Shown here in pieces: positions 55,127-64,000 of a stretch of DNA of 64,000 nucleotides. This stretch comes from Ophioceras dolichostomum (taxonomy: Eukaryota > Ascomycota > Sordariomycetes > Magnaporthales > Ophioceraceae). The first letter of the stretch is position 1, and each line of letters begins with the position of its first letter. The position numbers and the translations under genes were made by a program. Under the pieces are notes generated by a model. It was not told the DNA's origin and searched no databases. It was given only the letters and a program-made list of their open reading frames with translations. The stretch spans positions 59,897-123,896 of the forward strand of contig PYST01000084.1 of the NCBI GenBank assembly GCA_003049485.1, read 5' to 3'.

Positions 55127-57233
55127 TCCAACCATTTGTGAGCGCTTCGCGGTTCTGCTGCACGAGATCACTCCTGCGCGACTGATATTTTCCTTCTCCC
55201 TTTTTTATTGTCTATAGAGCTGCCCGAATATCGTCCAAGGATGGAATAGTTTTCTTTTTTCTTTCAGTTGGGTTTCGGAAGTATGTACATCGCATCATGG
55301 ATGCCGGATGGCTTGAATTGGGAAATCCCGGGACGTACTCGGGGCCCGGATTTCTCTTGGCATGCAACTGGACTGGGTGGGACAAGGGGGGTAGGAGAAG
55401 GGATGAAGGGAATATAAAAAAGGGATAGGGAAAAAGGTTTTATCGCATCGCATCGGATTGCTTCGGGATTCCACTCGCGCTGGATGGCGGACTTGTGCAA
55501 AATTTCCTTCCTTTCCCCCTCCCCTTCCAAGAGTTTGTTTCTATTTCTACGCGCTGCACTCCAGTGTCCTCGCATTTTGGCTGGGTGATTCAGGGGTGTG
55601 GTCCAAGATTTGACGATGGATAAGAAGACGAAGAAGACACGGGCTGGGCTTGCAGGCAGATGTAGAGGACATACGTTACGCCGATACGACCATGGTACGA
55701 CTACCTATTGAATGGAGTCTTAAGCTCTCGGAACATCTCTAGCCGCCGGCTTCGTTGTGGTCGATGATGATTATGCCTCCCTTACCTAACAAATGTGCGG
55801 AGCTTTTTTATGACCTGTCAGAGTTGTTTGCCCTCCTCTCTCCTATCGCCGTCTCGTTCGCTGCGCATCTTCATTTTACATTGACTCTTCGCCGGTCTCA
55901 AAGCCAAGTCTAGCAACCTACATATTGCCTGGGGGAACTTGGCAGGAGACTAGGCACGGATAGGGGAAAGCGTAAAAGCTCAGGATATCCTTTCTTGCAG
56001 AGAGTACCATCTGTAGGAGCCAGCTGGTAACGTACTACGATGTGAGTGGCCCATAGTGTTCATGTTGTCTGCAGTCTCCACGAAGATCCAACACGTACAC
56101 GGGCAAATGCGGAGGGTAGGATGGCGCCATTGGTATTGGCAAGGGGAACCGAGGAATCAGGTATAGACCGAACAAGAATGGGTGGTGAGTAAAGGGACCG
56201 AAATCGGAATGGCCGAGCTACCGAGCAGATACCACAGTAGCAGATTCGAGGGACTAATACCTGCGTGCTTGGATTGGTTTCATGCATGATAGGAGAGCTG
56301 GATTTTCCAGTGAGGGACCCCCACGGAAATTCATGTTTGTCAGACATTGATTCCAGCTTACAACGTTGTATTCCATTCTGATATCGTCGAGACTGATAGC
56401 CTCTTGCACGTGGGCGCGCGAGGCACAAAGAGGCAGAGAATAAACCCGCCGGATATTTTGCTCCGACGCGGGGCCGGTGCGGGACTCCACTGCATGGATT
56501 CTCGGACCGGGCGACTCAGAATTTCAACTCGGACTTACTAGAGACCGAAGAGACACACTCCAAAGACTGCCGTCGTTAATAACGTCAGAATACGGCAAAC
56601 AGAGACCGGACAAGGCACTTACATAAAATATGGGCTAGTTGCGGAATCTTGCCGGCCGTCGAGACAAGCTGCACGGTCAAGGTTGCAGGAATGACAGCCC
56701 CATTGGACCGGCTGTTTCCGGCGGAAAGCCACCTGGACGATTGCGAATGGGCTTGCACAGAGCCGCATGTCTTCCTCTCCAGTACCAATGATGTCGCCGA
56801 TACATTGACTTCTAGGAGGCTCTCATGTCCATGCCAACTCACACTTCCAGTCCTGCATTCTCAGGTCAGGCCTTAATTTAACCGCAGATGATTTTCTCGT
56901 GTCAAACTCATCGCCAATGGACTGTCCTTAGTGTTGAAACACGTGATTCGGCGGTCTCAATCCAGGGTCTCGGCATCATCCAAGCTTCAGCAGGGTTAGG
57001 TCCTTGGCCACATCGAAATCCATGTTCAACATCTTCTCGACGGCGTCGCAATCTTCCCTAGCATTGCATACGCATAAGCACACGCATACGCACGCGCTCC
57101 CACCCGACCGATCTCGTCACATTCACTCGCGGTATCGCAGCATCGCATGGTTGGGAAAAACGTGGCAACTTGAAGCTTAGAGGAGCTTTGGCTTGTGACG
57201 TGTGTGGTTGGAGGAAGAACGGTGGAAGAGAAG
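55127..57233. other. Intergenic, chitinase to VPS53
   Basis: 2.1 kb with no supported gene. The first 130 bp hold a T/C-rich 3' end. Frames near 56254-56490 and 56060-56428 are mutually overlapping on one strand and featureless. Confidence 0.5.
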
Positions 57234-60205
57234 ATGAACGGCGCCGCGCTGGCCCAGCCGTCATCTCTGGATGCGGGTAAGTGGCCTTCAGTTCAGGGGG
57301 TATGGGTGATAATGGTTTCCCTCCAAGCTCCCCTGTGAGAGACTCTCGAAGCTGATGATGGTGTCAACTGGTTGCGCCTGCACTTGGACCTTCACCTACC
57401 TACAGTCGACTACGATCCGATCCACCACCTCAACATCCTCTTCTCGCACCCGGCGTCGGTCTCCTCTCTCGAACCGGTCTCACGAAAGCTACAGGCGCAC
57501 AAGGATGGACTCTCGGAGGCGGTAGCCGAGCTGGAGACGGCGCAGGCGTACGGCCCGTCATCGCTGGAACGGATGCAGAGCGCGCAGGCCGAGCTCGCCG
57601 GACTCTTCCGCCGCATCGAGGGCGTGCGGGCTCGGGCGCTGCAGACGGAGCGCGACATCACAAGCATGACGGCCGACATCAAGCGGCTCGACGGCACCAA
57701 GCGGAACCTGACGCTGTCCATGACGGCGCTCAAGCGGCTGCAGATGCTGACGACCGCCTACGAGCAGCTGAGGGTGCTCGCGCGCACGCGCCAGTATCGC
57801 GAGTGCGCCGGCCTGCTGCAGGCGGTGCTGCAGCTGATGCGCCACTTCAACAGCTACCGCTCCATCGACCAGATCGCCGCCCTGAGCCGCAACGTCGCCG
57901 ACCTGCAGCGCGAGCTGCTCGAGCAGGTGTGCGAGGACTTTGAGATGGCCTTCGCCAAGGCCGACGTGGCCACCCGCCGCGCGACGCTGGTCGAGGCCTG
58001 TCTGGTCATCGATGCCCTGGGCGACGCCGCCCGCGCCCGGCTGGTGTCGTGGTACGTCAACACCGAACTGCGCGAGTATCGCCAGGTGTTCCGCGGCAGC
58101 GACGAGGCCGGCAGTCTCGACAACATCGGCCGACGCTACGCCTGGTTCCGGCGCACTCTCAAGACCCACGAGGAAGAGCACGCCGCCATCTTCCCACCAC
58201 ACTGGCGCGTCGGCGAGACTTTGGCGGCGACCTTCTGCGACGGCACACGCGACGACTTCCGCGGCATCATGGAGCGCAGCATGCGCCGTCCCGACGCTGT
58301 CGGTGCCACGGCCGCTTCCTCCTCCACAGGCCGAGTCGACGTCAACCTGCTGCTTAGCTGCCTGCAGGAGACTATGGACTTTGAGCACAGCCTCGAGAGG
58401 CGCTTCGCCAGCAGCGCTGAGCGGCAGCCCCGCGCGAGCATCGACACGCTCAGCTCGGCCGACGAGCGCACCCAGGCCTTCCACGGCTCCATTTCGGCCG
58501 CTTTCGAGCCCTACCTCAGCTTGTGGGTAGAGTCGCAGGACCGACAGCTGGCCGCCATGATCCCTCGCTACCGCACGCAACCTCTCATAGCCGAGGACGA
58601 AGAGTTCTCTCCGCAGTCCGTCATCCCCTCCGCCATCGAGCTGTTCCACTTCTACAAGATAACCCTCTCGCAGTGCGCCAAGCTCTCCACAGGCGAGCGC
58701 CTGCTAGAACTAGGTCGCACCTTCGCAAAACACCTAGACGAATACGCCCAGCAGGTCCTGCTCGGCATCCTGCAGCGCGGCGGCGGGACAGGCCCCTCCG
58801 CGGAGGACATCGTGCTGGTGCTCAACACGGCCGACTTCTGGCACACGAACACGAACCAGCTGGAGGAGAGCATGCGCAAGCGCATCGACCCGGAGCTGTC
58901 CGGCCGCGTCGACCTCTCGTCGCAGGCGGACGCGTTCCTGGGCGTGGCCAGCGGCGCGGTCCTGGCCCTGGTCCACAAGGTCGAGCTCGACTGTGAGCCG
59001 TCGTGGCGCGAGATGCGCAACACCAATTGGAGCCGCATGGAGAGCGTCGGCGACCAAAGCTCGTACGTGGCCGAGCTGCTGCGCCACGTCAACGGCAAGA
59101 GCGCCGAGATCCTGCCGCTCGTCGTCAAGCCGCAGTATGCGCGCGCGTTCTGCGACAACCTCGTCGAGCAGCTGGCGACCACTTACGTCGCCAACATTGT
59201 GCTGTGTCGGCCTGTCACTGAGGTCGGCGCTGAGCAGGTGAGTGAGCAAGCTAGGAGCACCAGCTCTCCTTAACCCATTTATTTTTACCCTTAGGTCTGT
59301 TTGTATATCTCTCTATATCTACCGATAGCTGATTCCAAACCTTCTTCCCATGACTTACTTGCCAGATGCTACTTGACAAATACGTCATCACCAAATCCCT
59401 CGAACACCTCATGTCACATCACACGCACTCCAACCACCACCCCCACCACAATAATATCTCCTCCGGCGGCGGTGGTGGTGGTGGTAGCGATGCCGCCGCC
59501 GCCGCCGGTGCCTCGCACCACGTCCCCTCCGCAAGCTTCGTCAAGCGCGTCAACCAGACCATGGCGCGCATGGACCCCCTCCTCAAAACCCTGCAGGTCC
59601 GCCCCTCGCCGCCCGAGGGGCTGGTGCAGGCGTACCTGATCCACATCGGCGACCGGTCCGACACGAACTTCAAGAAGATCCTCGAGATGAAGGGCCTGCG
59701 CTCCAAGTCTGACCAGGCGCACCTCCTGGAGCTGTTCGCCATCCACCGCGACGGGTCCGCCGCGTCGGGGAGGCAGCTCGTGCAGAACTCGCCGCTGCTC
59801 ACGCCGCTGATGGTGTCGAACGCTCTTGGTAGCAGTGGTAGTACCGCCGCCGGTGGAGGAGTAGCTTCTGGCAGCGGTACCACCGCCGGCGTCGCCGGCC
59901 TGGCATCTGCGAACCCAGCTGCCGTGCTGCTCGCCACCACAGCCGCGGCCAGGCTCGACGCCGCGAGCAGCCTGGGCGAGAAGCTGTTCAGCGCCGCGCG
60001 GGACGGCGCGTCGGCGGGCGTGTCGGGTTTGGGCGGCGCCGTCGGCGTTGGCACCGTCGGGGCGGACAAGGCGACCATCAACGAGAATCTGAAGAACATC
60101 GGGAAGTTCTTCCGGAGGGACATCGGCGGGCTGGGGGCGAGGTTTGGGAAGAGGGATGTTACGCCTACTGGGGGCGGTGGTGGTGGTGGGGGGCATGGGG
60201 AGTGA
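57234..60205 (+). CDS. VPS53: Vps53, GARP tethering complex subunit
   Basis: Exons 57234-57276, 57406-59237 and 59366-60205 (phases 1, 0) give 904 residues. The start MNGAALAQPSSLDA|VDYDPIHHLNILFSHP is the conserved Vps53 beginning. The coiled-coil block SMTADIKRLDGTKRNLTLSMTALKRLQMLTTAYEQLRVLARTRQYRECAGLLQAVLQLM and QIAALSRNVADLQRELLEQVCEDFE are diagnostic. The protein joins Vps51, 52 and 54 in the GARP complex that tethers endosome-derived vesicles at the trans-Golgi. Exon 3 opens with the conserved MLLDKYVITKSLEHLM, then carries a His/Asn/Gly/Ala-rich insertion (HHTHSNHHPHHNNIS, Gly run, Ala run). It ends with a Gly-rich C-terminus after NENLKNIGKFFRRDIGGLGARFGKR. Confidence 0.93.
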
Positions 60206-60839
60206 TATATAGGTACCTACCTAGCTAGGTAGGAACCTAGGTATGTGTTGGTGTGGGGTGAGAGAAGGAGGAGGAGAAGAATCGGGTTGGTTTTCGAGGT
60301 TTGATATGCCTATATGCCTAGAGACCTACCAAAGTAGGTAGGTTGGTCGCGGGTTGATCGGAGATGACGGGAAACGTGCATAGAAAGATAACGGGTGTGG
60401 TGGTATTTACCTAGGGATTATAGGGAGGAGACGGGGGGGTTAAGGCGGTTTGAGGGTTTGGATAGACACAGGTAACCGGCCCACTCGAGGGTTGTTTGTT
60501 GGCTCGTACAGACAAGAACGTGGTGCCTACCTAGATGCGCACCTACAAGACACAAAAATCAAGGCTACACTGCTACGATATGTCTAATGTTCCTCCCACG
60601 ATTGCCGTACTAACTGGACTACGTACATACCACGCATTACAGTTATGGGACATTGGCTGGGCAGGGAATCAAGGGAGATAGATGGAGTGATCTCAAAAAT
60701 GCCTATATGCATTGGGAAGAAGACCTCTATTGCAATGCCGAGCTCGCTCAGAAATCTAGCAGCGAACATGTCTTTTTCTAACCAGTACGATTTTTTCCCC
60801 CTCGATAGCTAGCTGCCTCAGATAGGCCAGTCGGTCATC
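60206..60839. other. Convergent intergenic region, VPS53 / thioredoxin reductase
   Basis: 634 bp with the two 3' ends. TACCTAGGTA-type words are dense: 60211-60243, and CCTACC.AAGTAGGTAGG near 60328-60344. Confidence 0.6.
60216..60233. repeat. Perfect 18-bp palindrome CCTACCTAGCTAGGTAGG
   Basis: Exact self-complement 10 bp past the VPS53 stop, followed by a second CCTAGG core at 60236-60241. Confidence 0.85.
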
Positions 60840-62223
60840 TCAGCTCTTCTTGGCAGCCGCGTCGGCCTCAGCGTCTTCTTGTTCCGCGAGGAACTTCTCG
60901 GCCTCCAGTGCGGCCATGCAGCCAGAACCTGTTTCGCAGAGCGTTTAGTTAGTAAACTTATACTTTCTGAGGTATGTAGCATGCAGCACTCGACAGAGCA
61001 GGGATTGTGAAATGATCAAATGTGCACAGGAGTGGGAGTGGGCACACACTCACCAGCGCTCGTTATCGCCTGCCTGTACCTCTTGTCCTGCACATCACCC
61101 GCAGCGAAGACGCCCTCGACGCTCGTGAGCGGCGTCCCGGGCTTCGTGATGACGTAGCCGTCCTCGTCGGTCTCCAGCTGCCCCTTCACCAGCTCCGTGG
61201 CCGGGTCGTGGCCGATGGCGTAGAAAAGCCCGTTCGCCTCCAGCGTCTCCTCCTTGCCCGTCACGACGTCGCGCACGACCAGGTGGCTCATCAGCCCCTT
61301 TTCCCCGCCCTTCACCTCGACGCCGACGGTGTTGAACCGGACCGTCACCTTTTTGTGGCCCAGCAGCCGACGCGCCATGATGTTGCTCGCGCGCAGCCTG
61401 TCGCGCCTGACCAGCACCGTCACGTGGCTGCCGTACTTGGTCAGGAACAGCGCCTCCTCGGCGGCGGAGTCCCCGCCGCCGATGACGACCAGTGGCTTCT
61501 CGCGGAAGATGGGCACGGCGCCGTCGCAGACCGCGCAGGCGGAGATGCCGTTCTGCCAGTACTTGTCCTCGCCGGGCAGGCCGAGGCGCCGGGCGGACGC
61601 GCCGGTGGCGAGGACGACGGCGTCGGCGGTGTGCTCGACGTCGGGGGACCACTCGGTCGCGTAGCGAAAGGGGCGGGAGGAGAGGTCGAGGCGCGACACG
61701 GTCTCGGACACGATCTCGGTGTCGAACTTGAGCGACTGCTCGCGCATCTTGTCCATCAGCTCCTGGCCCGTCACGCCGGTCGGGAAGCCGGGGTAGTTCT
61801 CGACTTCGGTGGTGGTCGTCAGCTGGCCGCCGGCCGCGATGCCGTTTGCCATGAAGCCTTCGTATAGTACGGCTGAAAAGTATGGTATTGGGGAGCACAT
61901 TCGTTCGGGAAGGTTCGTATGTGTTAGCGTTAGTGGTTGCTTGATAGCGACGGAGGGCTCCTGAGTTGGAGATAGAGGGAGGGAGGTTGGCTCACGCTTC
62001 AGGTTGGCTCGCGCGAGGTAGACGGCCGCGGTGTGGGCGGCTGGCCCTGAGCCGATAACTGAGTAGAGTGCAAACGTCCTGATCAGCATGTGTCCCGAAG
62101 ACTGAGCAGCCTGGTAGAGATCCGGCCGAGGGCTAGCTGGCTGTCGCGTGGCCACAGGCAGGGGCTGCGAGAGGAGGAGGGGGGGGGATGTCGTTGGCAC
62201 ATACTGACAACCTTGCTATGCAT
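60840..62223 (-). CDS. TRR1: Thioredoxin reductase (NADPH)
   Basis: Exons on the minus strand 62223-62205 (19 nt), 62058-61996, 61872-61054 and 60928-60840 (phases 1, 1, 1) give 329 residues. Splicing restores the family start MHSKVVIIGSGPAAHTAAVYLARANLKPVLYEGFMANGIAAGGQL. The FAD motif is GSGPAAHT (about 9-16), the redox disulfide CAVC (about 140-143), the NADPH fold GGGDSAAEEA, and the second FAD motif GVFAAGDVQDKRYRQAITSAGSGCMAAL. It reduces thioredoxin with NADPH and supports peroxiredoxins and ribonucleotide reductase. The frame stays open for 69 codons upstream of the ATG with a basic, Ser/Ala-rich, presequence-like composition but no ATG. Normally a cytosolic 320-360 residue enzyme. 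Confidence 0.95.
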
Positions 62224-63348
62224 CCTCCTGGCTTTAACTTTGTGTATCTCGACTGAGTTCGGTCTCTTCTTCTCCGCAGCGGCGGCAATGGCGGCTAGGG
62301 ACAGCGATCCGGTGCCGGCGCTCGACCGCAGGGTTCTTCTGAACAAGGTAGAAAACAGCTTGACGGATGTCTCGACGCGTTGTTTAAGACGCGTTCTAAG
62401 AGTAAAGCGTCCCGAGGGAAAGGAGGAGCGTTAAGCTTATATGTCACGGGCGCCAAAGCCCAAATCTAATTCTTTACTTCTCTATGATTCCAAAGCAGAA
62501 GGGGGAAGACCGAATCGTGTTTTCTTCTTTGTAAGCAACGTCGACGCCGCGGGCTTTGCTTGTCGTTTGGAATCAGGATGGAAATTTTATCCAATCCGAT
62601 GGAGGGGTTCAGTGGAAGGCTGCGGGGGCCACGGGACACGCCGAACCCAGCTGAGCGGTCCATTGCGTCTTTCCATCAGCCTGCCTTCAATTCATCATCT
62701 CCAAGTTCCCAGTACCAAGTTATAACCCAGAGGAACGCCAATGTTAGCCCTTCCGCATTCGCCACTACGAATGTGCCGTGGCAAAGATGGAACTTGAATC
62801 TGAAGGGTCTGGTGCCAGTGCATCGAAAGCTCCCTGCAGGACATACCTGACGCAATGGTGTGCAGCCCGGCACGAGACGAAGGCGCCAGTCTAGCAGCTG
62901 GATAGTTGCCCGAGCGGTTGAAGTCAATCGCCAGCAGAGCGGCTGCACAATTGGATAAAAAGATTGTCCGTTCATGTAAGGTCATTCTGCTGTCCTCTCT
63001 GGAACGGTTCGGGCAGTTAAGCGGGTACCTAGGGTAGCTCGAACCTCGGTTTTTGTGAACAGGCGAAAGGTAGGTAGTCTGGACGCGGGGAGGAGAGCCT
63101 GCAATGTGACCATCCAGTTTGTCTATCGGTCGATCGACTTCAAGCTGTCTTCGACATCGCCACTTCTTTGCCCTGCTACTTCTTCAATTGTATCATCTCA
63201 TACCAAATCGTCTTCTTTTTCATCCTCCTTGGGCACTTCGCATTGTCGATCTGAGCCCCGAACCATCCAGTCTAATCCAATCATTTACCGATACATCCCT
63301 CTTCCTCACAATCGCTGAAATTACGGCCGAAACAAACAAACGATCAAC
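62224..63348. promoter_or_regulatory. Divergent promoter region, thioredoxin reductase / DUF1772
   Basis: 1.1 kb between divergent starts. The left end (62224-62430) is in frame with TRR1 (see findings). GGTACCTAGGG lies at 63024-63034 and GGTAGGTAG at about 63070. No supported gene. Confidence 0.55.
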
Positions 63349-63894
63349 ATGGCGTCGTCCACATCTTCGTTTCCAACGACCACTGGCGGGAGCATCACCA
63401 AGGAAGTGCAAGCGGCGTCGATCTTCCTCGTCAGCGCCGCGAGCGGCGGCAGCCTCGCCATGTCCTTCCTGGTCGTCCCGCGTCTGCTGGAGTCGCCGAC
63501 CCTGCTGATGCTCCGGCAATTCGAGCGGACCGTCATCGCGGGCCGTAACATCTTCCCCGGCATCGACCTCGTCTCGTCGCTCGGCTTCTTCTGGCTCGCC
63601 ATGTCTTCTTCTTCTTCTTCCTCCAGAAGGTCTTCGATGGTGTGCTATGGTCTCGCGGGACTGCTCTCGGTAGGGGTCATCCCGTATACCTGGCTCGTCA
63701 TGATGTCCACCAACCGCAAGCTGCTGCGCCGCGCCGAGCAGACGCGCGGGCTGGCCCTCACGGACGAGGTCGTCGAGCCTGCTGATGAGCGCGAGGGGAG
63801 CAAGTTCCTGGTCGACAGGTGGGGCGTCCTGAATGTTGGACGGTCTGCGCTGGTGGTCACTGCCGGGCTGCTTGGGCTCTATGCGTCGCTGTGA
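63349..63894 (+). CDS. DUF1772 membrane protein (anthrone oxygenase-like)
   Basis: A single exon gives 181 residues from ATG 63349 (AACATGG context). Four hydrophobic segments are visible: about 22-47 (ASIFLVSAASGGSLAMSFLVVP), about 75-86 (LVSSLGFFWLAM), about 97-117 (YGLAGLLSVGVIPYTWLVMM) and the C-terminal SALVVTAGLLGLYASL. The arrangement, with the G-P..LV..R-type loop between segments and NRKLLRRAE after the third, matches DUF1772 proteins, some of which are anthrone oxygenases in polyketide clusters. No polyketide synthase is nearby, so a metabolic role is not implied. A TCT/TCC serine run lies after segment 2. The gene is divergent from thioredoxin reductase. Confidence 0.8.
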   Translation: MASSTSSFPTTTGGSITKEVQAASIFLVSAASGGSLAMSFLVVPRLLESPTLLMLRQFERTVIAGRNIFPGIDLVSSLGFFWLAMSSSSSSSRRSSMVCYGLAGLLSVGVIPYTWLVMMSTNRKLLRRAEQTRGLALTDEVVEPADEREGSKFLVDRWGVLNVGRSALVVTAGLLGLYASL

Positions 63895-64000
63895 TTCTAG
63901 GTTGTGAAAATCGAAAGCCGTATGGAGTCATGTGGAGCCGTATGGAAGGGCACGGCATTGTGTAGTATATGTTCGACGATGACTCCAGGACTGGTTGAAC

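Overview
The window is a 64 kb piece of a filamentous ascomycete nuclear genome (Pezizomycotina, most likely Sordariomycetes). Three things point there. Genes carry short introns with GTRAGT-type donors and YAG acceptors. Several families are fungal (SLM1-type BAR/PH protein, Clr5-ankyrin protein, multi-ZZ Nbr1, Sts1/Cut8). A single dispersed 5S rRNA gene closely resembles the Neurospora type. Genes are spaced 0.6-4 kb apart, with pyrimidine-rich flanks and no operons, transposons or CRISPR. No database search was possible. Gene names rest on recognised family motifs, and intron-exon structures were built by hand from splice signals, reading phase and conserved motifs.

Layout. 1-3.3 kb: end of IMP4 (ribosome biogenesis) and an Sso1/2 plasma-membrane syntaxin. 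4.6-8.4 kb: TOM70 (-) and a PLP-fold-IV aminodeoxychorismate lyase-like gene (+), divergent, with an overlapping E-box/Gcn4-type site in front of the latter. 9.2-10.8 kb: a pepsin-family protein with three altered active-site positions. 13.4-16.2 kb: a large Btz/CASC3-like low-complexity RNA-binding protein. 18.6-20.4 kb: a CofD/YvcK-like protein with an 18-nt exon. 23.1-26.1 kb: an Nbr1-type autophagy receptor. 27.6-31.8 kb: a Nop13-like RRM protein (-) and the proteasome tether Sts1/Cut8 (+). 33.6-39.0 kb: cytosolic methionyl-tRNA synthetase (-, eight exons) and an SLM1-like BAR/PH protein (+, with a GC-AG intron). 43.0-46.1 kb: a Clr5-domain protein. 47.6-49.1 kb: COQ3 (-) and 5S rRNA. 53.5-55.1 kb: a GH18 chitinase without signal peptide. 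57.2-60.2 kb: VPS53. 60.8-63.9 kb: thioredoxin reductase (-) and a DUF1772 membrane protein (+), divergent.

Most genes are housekeeping and cover membrane traffic (Sso, Vps53, SLM1), mitochondria (Tom70, Coq3, possibly a thioredoxin reductase isoform), RNA and ribosome work (Imp4, Nop13, Btz, 5S), and protein turnover (Nbr1, Sts1, the pepsin homologue). No secondary-metabolite cluster or defence island is visible. The most interesting signals are regulatory or structural. They are an ATG-less in-frame presequence-like extension upstream of thioredoxin reductase, an ATGA overlap of an upstream ORF with the Btz start, amino-acid-control sites in front of two metabolic genes, a dispersed palindromic TACCTAGGTA-type motif confined to noncoding DNA, and an altered-catalytic-site aspartic protease.
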